A stretch of DNA of 64,000 nt, taken from Dorea phocaeensis (lineage in GTDB: Bacteria > Bacillota > Clostridia > Lachnospirales > Lachnospiraceae). Where the stretch lies: positions 372,001 through 436,000 of the forward strand of contig NZ_OEPZ01000002.1 of assembly GCF_900240315.1 (NCBI RefSeq), read 5' to 3'. The notes beneath the pieces were generated by a model. The model was not told the origin of the DNA, ran no database searches, and saw only the letters and a program-made list of their open reading frames with translations. Positions 34,537 to 44,365 of this stretch are shown here, in pieces (positions within the stretch are counted from its first letter, which is position 1; each line of letters opens with the position of its first letter). The translations under genes were made by a program, and so were the position numbers.

Positions 34537-36105
34537 TTAGGAATTTTCGTTTAACCGCCACAGCGCAGCTGCTAGATAAAAATCATAGGTGGCCGGCATA
34601 AGGGTGAAATCGGTGTTTGTTATCTGCTTTATCTTATTAAGCCTGTACGTCACAGTATTTCTATGCAAAAACAAGGTGGCTGCAGTGGTGCTCAACTGGG
34701 AGTCGCAGTCGATTAGGTACACTGCAAGGGTTTCCATCAGGTTATTACTGTCGTCCTTTAAGGCTTCTATTATGGATTTGATTTGATCGTTTCGATTGCC
34801 TCTATTTATAGCTAGATTTGTGATTTCCTGCGAAAATATAACATCATACATGTCGCGAAATTTTCGGTGGATGAAAATTTTGCTCATTGCTGCTGAATTT
34901 GCACAAAAGTCTGAGTATATTTTCCTCATTGAAGTTAGATTTTTGCTAGACTCCAAGAAAAACAAGGCTCCCTCATACTCGTTTATGCATTTCTCTATTT
35001 CCGTAGCTATAATGCCATCATCCTTTTGGGAAACCATTATAGAACTTAGAATTACAAGTCTGTCGTCAATAATATCCTTAACGTAGAATCTTTCACTTTC
35101 CTTCAATATGCCTTCAATCTGCCGAAGAATGTCTGTTAAATTGTCTTTTTCCGATTCTACTACAAGAATAGTTGAAAGCTTAGAAAAAGGCACACCACTA
35201 GCTTCAAGGAATTTTTCTCCTATTACGCGCGATGATTTCAAGATCAAAGTAATAACAGTATTATAATTCTGCATATCGAGGGTGTAGCCCCATAAGGTTG
35301 AGAAGAAATTTGTGCATGCACAAATTTCATCTAGCTTGTGTTCACTAATGCTGTTTTCGTTGCTTGAAGCATATAATGTAAGCCAGGTATTTCCTGCGTG
35401 GGGGAACTCTTTTCTATACAAATAAAATGACTTATCCTGCAACATTATGCTTTTACAGAAATGGTCCGTTGAGCCATCAGCGAAGGCATTAAAAAAGAAT
35501 TCTGGACCAAATTGTCCAAAGGACGGCTTATATATAGATGTGAAATATAAACCGTTTTTGTTATAAAGCACAAGGTTACAGTTATAAGTTTCAGCTATTA
35601 CATTTAGCAGGGTTTCCATGCTTCTTTTATTGTAAGGAATCTGCTTCAATCTATTCTCCACAGTGTCTGAAAAGGAATCCGTAGATGCCTGATCGTAGAA
35701 AACAGCCCCCATTACATCTTTAATTACATCACTATAACTAACACTATATTCTGCTTCGTCTTCAATAAGAATTAAAGGTATGTTCATAACGTCTGCAGTC
35801 TGCAACAACTCGTCAGACACCTGAGGGATGACGTCGCCCACGTAAAACAGCACTAGTGCAACGCCTCCAGCATCATATAAGTTTCTCATTTCCTCGCATT
35901 GTCTAGTAGGATCATCTTTAATTGAATAAAATGACGTGACTAACAACTCATTGGGATTGAATACACTAATTGCCTCTACAGACTTTGCAGGTATTTCTAT
36001 TACAGATACTGATGATACTATTCTACCCAGTCCATTCTTGCCTGCAATCACTCTCGCAGAATGAAAAGAGGGTAGTCTTAAACAATCTTGAACAGTAACA
36101 CTCAT
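34537..36105 (-). CDS. PucR family transcriptional regulator
   Basis: A 522-residue regulator. The N-terminal PucR domain has SVTVQDCLRLPSFHSARVIAG and later VLFYVGDVIPQVSDELLQTA. The C-terminal helix-turn-helix (HTH_30) reads STTAATLFLHRNTVTYRLNKI. The start at 36105 follows TAGGAGGAGCC. It is divergent from an NCS1 permease gene, and a 16-bp palindrome lies between. PucR proteins sense purine-breakdown or related compounds, so it likely controls the permease/DUF917/peptidase operon. Confidence 0.92.
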   Translation of the reverse strand: MSVTVQDCLRLPSFHSARVIAGKNGLGRIVSSVSVIEIPAKSVEAISVFNPNELLVTSFYSIKDDPTRQCEEMRNLYDAGGVALVLFYVGDVIPQVSDELLQTADVMNIPLILIEDEAEYSVSYSDVIKDVMGAVFYDQASTDSFSDTVENRLKQIPYNKRSMETLLNVIAETYNCNLVLYNKNGLYFTSIYKPSFGQFGPEFFFNAFADGSTDHFCKSIMLQDKSFYLYRKEFPHAGNTWLTLYASSNENSISEHKLDEICACTNFFSTLWGYTLDMQNYNTVITLILKSSRVIGEKFLEASGVPFSKLSTILVVESEKDNLTDILRQIEGILKESERFYVKDIIDDRLVILSSIMVSQKDDGIIATEIEKCINEYEGALFFLESSKNLTSMRKIYSDFCANSAAMSKIFIHRKFRDMYDVIFSQEITNLAINRGNRNDQIKSIIEALKDDSNNLMETLAVYLIDCDSQLSTTAATLFLHRNTVTYRLNKIKQITNTDFTLMPATYDFYLAAALWRLNENS

Positions 36106-36167
36106 GGCTCCTCCTAGTATAATTTTTTCCTTTATGATATCAAAACTCACAGTCATAAACAAGGCTT

Positions 36168-36183
36168 TTGTGCAAAAGCACAA
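36168..36183. promoter_or_regulatory. Palindrome in the PucR/permease divergent region
   Basis: TTGTGC-AAAA-GCACAA, perfect 6-bp arms, 63 bases upstream of the PucR ATG and 91 upstream of the permease ATG. Candidate operator for PucR. Confidence 0.45.
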
Positions 36184-36273
36184 TATGATTGATAAATAAT
36201 TCTGTCATCTGCATAATTATCATTTATAATAATGTGTGCTATCATAGAGAAGATTCAAAAGGAGGTACCCATT

Positions 36274-37563
36274 ATGAGTACAAATGAAAATAAAGGTAAG
36301 AAAGCAGAAGTCACAGCTCTGCAGGCAATTTCTGCTGAAGACAGAAAAGACTGGATTTCGTTAGCCTTCGTTCAGGCCGGCATATGTGTATGCGTTCCTG
36401 CATTCCTATTGGGAGCGTTATTAGCGGAAGCAATGCCTATATGGCCAGCAATTATTTCAGGGTCACTAGGCTACTTAATTGTAGTAGTAGGTATGGTTGC
36501 AACGGGAATGATAGGCTGTGACCTTGGACTAGCATCCTGCACATGCTGTCAGGCCGGCTTTGGAAAAAGCGGAGCTAGATTTATCGTAAGTACAGTCTTT
36601 GCTGTTAACATGATTGGCTGGTTTGGAATCCAGAATGGAGTATGTGGAGAAGCCTTCAGTAACGCAATGCTAGCTATGACCGGATGGGATATTCCAGTTG
36701 TAGTTTCAAACACAATTTGGGGAATCATAATGCTTCTGACTGCAGTATATGGAGTGCATGCGCTAGAAAAACTAGACAAGATTTCTATTCCATTACTAAT
36801 GATCATTATGTGCTACGGAACATTCCTAGCATTTAAGGTTTACGGAACAGGAAACCTTAACGATGAAGGAACCGTACAATCTATGAGCTTCATGTCAGGT
36901 GTAGCACTATCATTTAACTTCACTGCTGTAGGTACAATCACTGGTCCTGACTATACTAGATTCCAGAAAAGCAGAAAAGACACTGTTAAATCTGTATTCT
37001 ACGGTGTATTCCCAATGGGTGTAATAACTCTGATTATGGGAATCGTTCTTACAAAGCTATCAGGACAGTATGATATCAGTATGGTTCTAATTGAAGTAGG
37101 ACTTCCACTCCTGGGCATCATTGCACTTGTTATTTCAACATGGACAACTAACTCAACAAATGCTTACAGCGCAGGTCTTAACATTGTTATGGCACTTAAG
37201 CTTAAAGATAACCGAAGAAGAGAAGCTACTTTAATTTCAGGAATTGTTGGTATTGTATTATGCGACCTGGGTATCTTGGGACACATTGAGGGAGTGTTAA
37301 GCTTACTATCATACGTTGTTTGTCCTGTTGGCGGAGTAATTCTTGCTGACTACTGGGTTGTAGGAAAAGGTAAAGCTAAGAACTTTAGACCACAGGACGG
37401 TGTAAACTGGGCTGGTGTAATTGCTTGGGCATTAGGTGCAATTATTTCTTATACACTAGTTAAAATTGAATTCGTTGGTATCATTATAGGTTTTGTTATC
37501 TATCTTATTGCAGAGCGCTTTATTCCATCTGCATCAAGAGATAACGCCGAAAATATAGCATAA
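36274..37563 (+). CDS. NCS1 family cytosine/purine-type permease (CodB-like)
   Basis: A 429-residue polytopic transporter with about 12 helices. Family features: LAFVQAGICVCVPAFLLGAL at helix 1, FIVSTVFAVNMIGWFGIQNG in helix 3, and TAVGTITGPDYTRFQKS. It imports nucleobases, hydantoins or allantoin-like compounds with H+ or Na+. AAAGGAGG precedes the ATG at 36274. The DUF917 gene follows 28 bases downstream. Confidence 0.9.
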   Translation: MSTNENKGKKAEVTALQAISAEDRKDWISLAFVQAGICVCVPAFLLGALLAEAMPIWPAIISGSLGYLIVVVGMVATGMIGCDLGLASCTCCQAGFGKSGARFIVSTVFAVNMIGWFGIQNGVCGEAFSNAMLAMTGWDIPVVVSNTIWGIIMLLTAVYGVHALEKLDKISIPLLMIIMCYGTFLAFKVYGTGNLNDEGTVQSMSFMSGVALSFNFTAVGTITGPDYTRFQKSRKDTVKSVFYGVFPMGVITLIMGIVLTKLSGQYDISMVLIEVGLPLLGIIALVISTWTTNSTNAYSAGLNIVMALKLKDNRRREATLISGIVGIVLCDLGILGHIEGVLSLLSYVVCPVGGVILADYWVVGKGKAKNFRPQDGVNWAGVIAWALGAIISYTLVKIEFVGIIIGFVIYLIAERFIPSASRDNAENIA

Positions 37564-37591
37564 ATTATCACAAAAAAGAGGAGACAGAAAA

Positions 37592-38680
37592 ATGAGAGAA
37601 TTAAACAAACAGGACATGATTGATCTATTGTACGGATGTGCAGTGCTTGGTACCGGTGGTGGCGGTCCACTTGCTGACGGTTTGGCTCTTTTAGAAGAAC
37701 ATTTCGAAAAGGGAAAAACTCTAAAATTAATCACTTTAGATGAACTTCCAGATGACGAGTATGTTGTTACTCCTTATGGTTGCGGTGCTCCATCAGCTAA
37801 ACCTGATCCTAGATTAGCTCATCTGAAGCATAGCGAAACAGCTTCCGCAGTTTTAGCTGTACAGGCTCTAGAGGAATCTTTAGGTAAGAAAATGTATGCA
37901 ATTGGCTCAACTGAATTAGGTGGAGAAAATACAGCTGAGGCTCTTCACGTTGCACTGTTAATGGATTTACCTCTTATTGACGCTGACCCAGCCGGACGTT
38001 CAGTTCCTGAACTGCAGCATTCTACATACTATGTAAAGAACGTTCCTATTTTCCCTATGGGCGTAGCTACAAAATTTGGTGAAAAAATTGTAATTCAGAA
38101 TGTAGCGGATGACCTAAGAGCTGAAGATATCGTTAGAGCTATTGCTGTTGTAAGTGACAACCTTGTAGGTGTAGCTGATCACGCAAACGTTGGTAAGGTT
38201 ATCAAGAATTCTCTAATTCCTGGTGCAATTACTTACGCTCAGGAAATCGGTAGAGTTCTTAGAGAAACAAAGGAAGCTGGCGGAGATGTTGCTTCTGCTA
38301 TCTGTGATGATAAAGAAGGTAAAGTATTATTCAGAGGACACATTTCAGATTACACTTGTGAAACAAGAGATGGCTTCAACTTTGGTGAAATTCATCTAAA
38401 GGGCGAAGGAGATTATACGGACGAAGCATATCGCATCTGGTTAAAGAACGAAAACATCATCTCATACCGCAATGGCGAAGTTGATGTAATTGCTCCAGAC
38501 CTAATCTGCATGATTAACGGAGAAGGAAATCCAATGACTACACCTAATTTTGAAGTTGGTGATAAGATGACAGTAATTGCACTTCCATCCCCTGAAATCT
38601 GGACTACTCCAGAAGGTTTGGAATGCTTCGGACCTAAGCACTTTGGATTTGATGTTGAATACAAACCATTTGAAAAATAA
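37592..38680 (+). CDS. DUF917 family protein (hydantoinase-related)
   Basis: A 362-residue cytosolic enzyme candidate: DLLYGCAVLGTGGGGPLADG near the N-terminus, VTPYGCGAPSA, and ADPAGRSVPELQHST. DUF917 proteins include S-methyl thiohydantoin desulfurase and proteins next to hydantoinases. Between an NCS1 permease and an M20 amidohydrolase it probably works on a ring compound whose opened product is hydrolysed by the M20 enzyme. The ATG follows AAGAGGAGACAG. The substrate is not established. Confidence 0.85.
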   Translation: MRELNKQDMIDLLYGCAVLGTGGGGPLADGLALLEEHFEKGKTLKLITLDELPDDEYVVTPYGCGAPSAKPDPRLAHLKHSETASAVLAVQALEESLGKKMYAIGSTELGGENTAEALHVALLMDLPLIDADPAGRSVPELQHSTYYVKNVPIFPMGVATKFGEKIVIQNVADDLRAEDIVRAIAVVSDNLVGVADHANVGKVIKNSLIPGAITYAQEIGRVLRETKEAGGDVASAICDDKEGKVLFRGHISDYTCETRDGFNFGEIHLKGEGDYTDEAYRIWLKNENIISYRNGEVDVIAPDLICMINGEGNPMTTPNFEVGDKMTVIALPSPEIWTTPEGLECFGPKHFGFDVEYKPFEK

Positions 38681-38781
38681 TTGAAGATGTACAAGGGCCG
38701 GTTGTATAATAATATATGATCGGCTTTTGTTTTAGAAATTATTGCGAGGAACTATCGCGAAGAAGTAAGGGAGTGATAAAA

Positions 38782-40059
38782 ATGGAAAAGATGATTGATG
38801 ATTTACGTTCTATAATTAATATCAACAGTGTGTGCGAAAAAGACTTGTCCAGCGCTTATCCTTTTGGAGAAGGTGTACACATGGCCCTAAATAAAGCTCT
38901 AGAAATATGCAAGAGCTACGGGTTTGAGACTAAAAATTGCGAGAATATGATTGGATATGCTGAAGTAGGAAGCGGAGAAACTCTAATGGGCATTCTGGTT
39001 CACCTAGATGTGGTACCTGCTGGTGATGGCTGGGACACGGATCCTTTTTCTCTTGAAATCAAGGATGGAAAGGTTTACGGTCGTGGTGTGACAGATGATA
39101 AAGGACCTGCAATAGCAGTAATCCATGCCATTAAAGAACTTCTTGACGAAGGTGTTACATTTAATAAGAGAGTCCGCATCATTTTCGGTCAGGCAGAGGA
39201 GACCGGTGCGTGGGAAGACATGGAATACTATAAAAAGAACGAAGAAGCCGTTGACTTTGGTTTTACCCCTGATGCTGATTTTCCTGCAATCTACGGAGAA
39301 AAAGGAATTGCACACTTAAAAATTGCTTTTAAGAAGTCCGATACTTGCTTCAACAATGTTTCTGGCGGAACAGCCATAAATATGGTTCCAGACAGCTGCA
39401 CTGCGTCATACTCTGTTCATGGAGAAACAAAGACTCTCTCTGTAACAGGTAAGGCGGCCCATGGAAGTACTCCTGAGGACGGAGAAAACGCCATTTCAAA
39501 GTTGATGAATGAACTGAGTGGAGTTGTTACAGATTGCAAACTTGTTGAGTTCTTCCACGAATTTATTAAGCTAGAATATAACGGCGAAAGTCTTGGCGGA
39601 CAGGTCTCAGATGAAGCAAGTGGTCCAGCAAGCTACAACATTGGTAAGATTGAAACTGTTGGCGATGATATTGTTCTATACATTGACTTACGTTATCCTG
39701 TAACCTTCAATCTCGAAGACATTGTAAATGCCATTAATAGTCATCTTTCAGAAAATGGTTTCAGTGATGTTAAGGTAGAGGTTATTACAAATAAACCTCA
39801 TGTTTATATGGACAAGAACGGTGCTGTTATCCAAACTCTTCTTTCCGCTTATCGCGATGAAACCGGAGACATGAGCGAACCAACGGTCATCGGTGGCGGA
39901 ACCTATGCAAGAGCAATGAATGGAATTGTTGCCTTCGGCCCTATGCTACCAGGTAGAGAATTGACAGAACATCAGGCAAATGAATATATCTATTTGTCTG
40001 ATTTGATCCTTGCTAAAGAAATCTATAAGACTGCAATTAAAAGACTTGTTTCAGAATAA
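38782..40059 (+). CDS. M20 family metallopeptidase/amidohydrolase (Sapep/PepV-like)
   Basis: A 425-residue di-zinc hydrolase: ILVHLDVVPAGDGW with metal-binding His and Asp, RGVTDDKGPAIA with the bridging Asp, FGQAEETG with catalytic Glu and GFTPDADFPA with a metal-binding Asp. PepV/Sapep relatives cut dipeptides, but many relatives hydrolyse carbamoyl amino acids. AGTAAGGGAGTG precedes the ATG at 38782. Last gene of the permease-DUF917-M20 unit. Confidence 0.9.
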   Translation: MEKMIDDLRSIININSVCEKDLSSAYPFGEGVHMALNKALEICKSYGFETKNCENMIGYAEVGSGETLMGILVHLDVVPAGDGWDTDPFSLEIKDGKVYGRGVTDDKGPAIAVIHAIKELLDEGVTFNKRVRIIFGQAEETGAWEDMEYYKKNEEAVDFGFTPDADFPAIYGEKGIAHLKIAFKKSDTCFNNVSGGTAINMVPDSCTASYSVHGETKTLSVTGKAAHGSTPEDGENAISKLMNELSGVVTDCKLVEFFHEFIKLEYNGESLGGQVSDEASGPASYNIGKIETVGDDIVLYIDLRYPVTFNLEDIVNAINSHLSENGFSDVKVEVITNKPHVYMDKNGAVIQTLLSAYRDETGDMSEPTVIGGGTYARAMNGIVAFGPMLPGRELTEHQANEYIYLSDLILAKEIYKTAIKRLVSE

Positions 40060-40381
40060 TAATCAGGAAAAAAAGTGCTCATCATTCCTGTAACCATAAT
40101 CTATTCTTTTAGCAGATTTGATTTTGTTGCTGAGGCTTTCAAACATAGAGCGTCGTAATGATCCCTTTTTAGAGTTTTTTCGATATTATCTATCAGGGGG
40201 TATACGCCGCTCTATTTTACTATGAAAAAACACTTGATGTTCTCTCGCAAGCTCGCTTAACTACCAAAGTAAGTCAGCCACTAAAAACGGTGAAAAAATC
40301 TAAGAGATTTTCCCACCGCCATGTCTGGATCACTCCGTCTTTCTATTCATTTCTTATATCCATCTTGTTTAATCTTAAATA
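40060..40381. other. Intergenic stretch with two hairpins
   Basis: No gene is seen. ATAGAGCGTCGTA at 40145 pairs with TACGCCGCTCTAT ending at 40215 around a ~45-base loop. At 40288-40318 CGGTG(A)n ATCT is mirrored and followed on the minus strand by TTTTTAG, a clear terminator for the metal-efflux operon. Confidence 0.7.
40288..40318 (-). terminator. Intrinsic terminator of the ArsR/P-type ATPase operon
   Basis: CGGTGGGAAAATCT and AGATTTTTTCACCG form the stem on the minus strand, followed by TTTTTAG. It lies 64 bases after the ArsR stop. Confidence 0.8.
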
Positions 40382-40687
40382 TTACAAACAATACTCCTTA
40401 TCAAACATCATTTTGCATCTTTCAATAGCATTTTGTACATATTCATCTTGCACTATATAATAAATGTATTTTCCTTGTCTTTGACTTTTTACTATACCAT
40501 TAGCTTTTAATATATTTAATTGGTGGGAGACTGCCGACTGAGACATCTCTAATTCTTCCGCTAATTCTCCAACACATCTTTTTGTCTTTAATTCAAGCAC
40601 TATCCTTAGTCTTGTAGAATCTCCCAGCGTTTTGAAAAATTCCACCAATTGCAAGCAATCTTCTATAATAAGTTTTTGCATTTTCAT
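40382..40687 (-). CDS. ArsR family metal-responsive repressor
   Basis: A 101-residue winged helix: FFKTLGDSTRLRIVLELKTK, RCVGELAEELEMSQSAVSHQ and YYIVQDEYVQNAIERCKMMF. Cys pairs at RC and the C-terminal CL could bind metal. It lies 5 bases downstream of the P-type ATPase gene on the same strand, so it is cotranscribed with the pump. Confidence 0.9.
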   Translation of the reverse strand: MKMQKLIIEDCLQLVEFFKTLGDSTRLRIVLELKTKRCVGELAEELEMSQSAVSHQLNILKANGIVKSQRQGKYIYYIVQDEYVQNAIERCKMMFDKEYCL

Positions 40688-40692
40688 CTAAA

Positions 40693-42579
40693 TTATAAAT
40701 TATGCACTCTTAATGCTCTAATAGCATTTAATATTGCAATAATCATGACACCAACATCTGCGAAAATAGCAAACCACATATTCGCAATACCTATTGCACC
40801 TAATCCAAGACATGCAAATTTGATAACCAATGCAAAAATGATATTCTGATATACAATTCTAAGACATTTTCTCGAAATCTTGATTGCTTTAGAAATTTTT
40901 AGTGGATCATCATCCATAAGGACTACATCTGCAGCTTCAATTGCCGCATCAGAACCCATTGCACCCATTGCAATTCCAATATCAGCACGAGTCAATACAG
41001 GTGCATCATTAATTCCATCTCCAACAAAGGCTAGTTTATCTTTCTCTGCTTTTGTGGAAAGTAGTTCTTCTACTTTTGACACTTTATCTGCTGGAAGTAA
41101 TTCGCTATATACTTCATCAATTCCAAGTGATTGTGCCACTTGGTCTGCCACGCGTTTTGCGTCTCCTGTAAGCATTACTGTTTTTTCTACCCCAGCTTTT
41201 TTCAATTCCGCAATCACTTCTTTTGAATGAGGTTTTAATATATCAGAAATTACAATATGTCCCGCATATTTTCCGTTAATTGCCATGTGAATGATTGTTC
41301 CAACTCTATGACAATCATGATACTCTACACCTATTTTTTTCATAAGCTTGCTGTTTCCAGCAGCCACCTCATTGCCGTCTACTTTTGCGATAATTCCATG
41401 TCCACTGATTTCCTTTATATCAGAAACTCTGCTACGGTCTATTTCCTTCCCGTAAGCTTTTTGCAAACTTTTGCTGATTGGGTGAGAAGATGCACATTCT
41501 GCCAAAGCAGCATATTCCAAAAGTTTCTTTTCTTCCATCTTATTGTGATGAACAGCACTTACTTCAAATACACCTTGTGTCAAAGTTCCTGTTTTATCAA
41601 ACACGACATACTTTGCTTTTGACAAAGTTTCCATATAATTAGAACCTTTAATCAACACACCTTCTTTACTAGCACCACCGATACCAGCAAAGAAACTAAG
41701 TGGGATACTGATAACCAATGCACATGGACAGCTAATTACAAGGAAAGTCAGAGCTCTGTAAATCCATACTCCCCATTGTGCTGTTTGGCCTAAAAACAAC
41801 ATTTGCACCAACGGTGGTAATAACGCCAATGCCAATGCTCCATAACATACTGCAGGAGTATATACCTTTGCAAATTTAGAGATAAAGTTTTCTGATTTGG
41901 ATTTCCTTGAACTTGAATTTTCCACAAGCTCTAAAATTTTTGAAACTGTTGATTCACCAAACTCTTTTGTTGTTTGAATTTTTAAAACACCAGTCATATT
42001 GATACAGCCACTGATGATTTCATCGCCCTGTTTTACATCACGAGGTAAACTCTCACCTGTTAATGCACTTGTATTAAGGCTCGACGAACCCTCTATTACA
42101 ATACCATCTAATGGAACTTTTTCTCCTGGTTGCACAACAATTGTACTATCAACACCAACTTCATCAGGATCTACTTTTTCTAATTTTCCATTAATTTCTA
42201 TATTTGCATAATCTGGACGAATATCCATCAACGCGCTAATATTTTTTCGGCTTTTTCCAACTGCATAACTTTGGAATAATTCTCCAGTTTGATAAAACAA
42301 CATAACAGCGATTGCTTCATTGTAATCCCCACTTCCTGAGTAAATTGCTAGTGCAAAAGCTCCCACTGTTGCCACCGCCATTAAAAAGTTTTCATCAAAA
42401 ACTTGTCGGTTTATAATTCCTTTGCCTGCTTTCTTTAAAATATCATAGCCGATTATTAAATATGTTGCCAAGTAAAGTAATAGTTGCGCAATTCCTGTTA
42501 TCTGTATCAAATTCAAAGCAATAATCATAACTGCTGCAATAATAATTCTTGTCAACATTTTTTTCTGCTTTTTATTCAC
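40693..42579 (-). CDS. Heavy-metal P1B-type ATPase (Zn/Cd/Pb efflux type)
   Basis: A 628-residue membrane pump. Metal-site motif SCPCALVIS in helix 6, actuator TALTGESLP, phosphorylation DKTGTLTQG, HP-type SSHPISKSL and hinge VGDGINDAPVLT. The CPC motif and DNTG-like layout fit P1B-2 Zn2+/Cd2+/Pb2+ exporters. There is no N-terminal HMA domain; the separate HMA gene 92 bases upstream may supply it. In an operon with ArsR. Confidence 0.93.
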   Translation of the reverse strand: MNKKQKKMLTRIIIAAVMIIALNLIQITGIAQLLLYLATYLIIGYDILKKAGKGIINRQVFDENFLMAVATVGAFALAIYSGSGDYNEAIAVMLFYQTGELFQSYAVGKSRKNISALMDIRPDYANIEINGKLEKVDPDEVGVDSTIVVQPGEKVPLDGIVIEGSSSLNTSALTGESLPRDVKQGDEIISGCINMTGVLKIQTTKEFGESTVSKILELVENSSSRKSKSENFISKFAKVYTPAVCYGALALALLPPLVQMLFLGQTAQWGVWIYRALTFLVISCPCALVISIPLSFFAGIGGASKEGVLIKGSNYMETLSKAKYVVFDKTGTLTQGVFEVSAVHHNKMEEKKLLEYAALAECASSHPISKSLQKAYGKEIDRSRVSDIKEISGHGIIAKVDGNEVAAGNSKLMKKIGVEYHDCHRVGTIIHMAINGKYAGHIVISDILKPHSKEVIAELKKAGVEKTVMLTGDAKRVADQVAQSLGIDEVYSELLPADKVSKVEELLSTKAEKDKLAFVGDGINDAPVLTRADIGIAMGAMGSDAAIEAADVVLMDDDPLKISKAIKISRKCLRIVYQNIIFALVIKFACLGLGAIGIANMWFAIFADVGVMIIAILNAIRALRVHNL

Positions 42580-42671
42580 AGTCCATTCCTCCTATTTATT
42601 TTATATATGTTTAATCATTCATATATTTGTTTTAAATTTGCACCCCTTCTATATTTAGGGGTGCGTTTTTT

Positions 42672-42890
42672 CTAAAGTTCAATCTCACAATCTGGCTCTA
42701 CCTTTTTGCAAGCCTTTAAAACATCATTCATAACTGCTTTTGGTTCTGTTCCATCTTCGAACTCTACAATCATTTTTTGTGTCATAAAGTTTACAGTTGC
42801 ATTTGCTACTCCAGCTGTCTTTTTTGCTGCATCCTCCATAAGATTTGCACAGTTTGCACAGTCAACTTCGATTTTGTAAGTTTTTTTCAT
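42672..42890 (-). CDS. Small HMA-domain metal-binding protein
   Basis: A 72-residue heavy-metal-associated domain: KKTYKIEVDCANCANLMEDA, with the metal site C-x2-C (CANC), and an acidic C-terminus. It likely delivers metal to the adjacent P-type ATPase that lacks its own HMA domain. The ATG at 42890 follows AAAGGAGATATTATA. Confidence 0.9.
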   Translation of the reverse strand: MKKTYKIEVDCANCANLMEDAAKKTAGVANATVNFMTQKMIVEFEDGTEPKAVMNDVLKACKKVEPDCEIEL

Positions 42891-43061
42891 TATAATATCT
42901 CCTTTCATAATTGTTATTTCCATTCAACAATTAAGTACTTGTTTAACTGTTATGACTGCAGTATAATTCTCTTATAACCTAAAGTCAACAGAGATATGTG
43001 ATTACCTACTAAATGGGCGAAACACATTTCTAAACAGAGCAAAATGAAAGGAAGAGCGTAT

Positions 43062-43436
43062 ATGTCTTATATGAAATTACCACATAATCATCATAACGAA
43101 ATAGATAATACTGAGTTATTAGAACAGCTTAATGATATTCAACACTTTCAAATAGTTTCAGAATTATTTAAACAATTAAGTGACCCTACACGTGTTCGTT
43201 TATTTTGGCTTTTATGTCATTGTGAGGAATGTGTTCTAAATCTATCTGCAATGATGAAAATGACAAGTCCTGCCATATCCCATCATCTTAGAGAGTTACG
43301 AAACAAAGATTTAGTATCTAGCAGACGTGTAGGAAAAGAAGTTTACTATAAATCAGCAAATACAGAGCAGAGTGTATTATTTCATAAAATGATTGAAAGG
43401 ATTTTGATGATTACCTGCCCTGAACACAAGGAGTAA
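43062..43436 (+). CDS. ArsR/SmtB family regulator with His-rich N-terminus
   Basis: A 124-residue repressor: ELFKQLSDPTRVRLFWLLCH, then CEECVLNLSAMMKMTSPAIS HHL-type recognition helix, ending ITCPEHKE. An N-terminal KLPHNHHNE cluster and the CHCEEC segment suggest Zn/Cd/Pb sensing of the CadC/SmtB type. Divergent from the HMA/P-type ATPase genes, so it probably controls them from the 42891-43061 region. ATG at 43062 follows AAAGGAAG. Confidence 0.88.
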   Translation: MSYMKLPHNHHNEIDNTELLEQLNDIQHFQIVSELFKQLSDPTRVRLFWLLCHCEECVLNLSAMMKMTSPAISHHLRELRNKDLVSSRRVGKEVYYKSANTEQSVLFHKMIERILMITCPEHKE

Positions 43437-43444
43437 ATATTATT

Positions 43445-44365
43445 ATGAGCAAAAAAATCACATCATTAGAAAAATGTATTCAAGAACTTTCTCATAAATA
43501 TCCTATAGTTAGTTATGATTTATACGAAGGTATAACGCTTGCTTTTATGTCATTAACTGGCAACAAACATACTGATACACATGAGCCATTAAGAAATATT
43601 TTAGAAATCAATTACTGTCATAAGGGACGAATTGGGTGGAAAATGTCTAATGGAAATAGCGTTTACTTAGGTGAACATGATTTTTCATTACATACAATGG
43701 AATATTGCTCTAACTCTACAATAACTTTACCTAATGAATACTATGAGGGGATTAGCATTTATATTGACTTAAATACCCTTTCTGAAGAACCGCCCGAATT
43801 ATTAAAAAATACTGGGATTACAGGAAATAGTATACTTGATAAATTTTGTAAAGATGAAAATTTTTCAGCTTTTATTGGCAATGAAGAAACAGACGCTATC
43901 TTTTCATCATTCTATCATCAGCCAAAAGAATTTCAACTTGCATATTGGCGAATAAAAGTGATAGAACTCTTACTGTATCTAAGTAAATTATCCTTCGATA
44001 CAGAAAACCGATTGTCTGAATATCAATCTGAACAAGTTGAACTTGTTCGTAGTATACACAAATACCTTTTGGATAATATAAGCCAACGGATAACAATAGA
44101 TGAAATGGCACGCAAGTATCTTATCAATCCTACTACATTAAAGTCCGTCTTTAAAGCTGTATACGGTACTTCTATTGCCTCACATATAAAAGAACATCGA
44201 ATGAAATTTGCAGCTCGTTTGCTAATGGAAACGCCAAAAAGTATAAAGGAAATTGCGAAAGAAGTAGGGTATGAAAGCCAAAGTAAATTTTCTAAAGCTT
44301 TTAAGGAATATTATGATGTTTTACCAACAGAGTATCGAATATTCCATTCAAACAAATTAAAATAA
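43445..44365 (+). CDS. AraC family transcriptional regulator
   Basis: A 306-residue regulator. The N-terminal half is a cupin-like sensor (EINYCHKGRIGWKMSNGNSV). The C-terminal AraC domain has ITIDEMARKYLINPTTLKSVFKAV, then IKEIAKEVGYESQSKFSKAF. It starts 8 bases after the ArsR-like stop, so it is in the same operon. The combination with metal efflux genes is seen in other Firmicutes; the effector is unknown. Confidence 0.9.
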   Translation: MSKKITSLEKCIQELSHKYPIVSYDLYEGITLAFMSLTGNKHTDTHEPLRNILEINYCHKGRIGWKMSNGNSVYLGEHDFSLHTMEYCSNSTITLPNEYYEGISIYIDLNTLSEEPPELLKNTGITGNSILDKFCKDENFSAFIGNEETDAIFSSFYHQPKEFQLAYWRIKVIELLLYLSKLSFDTENRLSEYQSEQVELVRSIHKYLLDNISQRITIDEMARKYLINPTTLKSVFKAVYGTSIASHIKEHRMKFAARLLMETPKSIKEIAKEVGYESQSKFSKAFKEYYDVLPTEYRIFHSNKLK

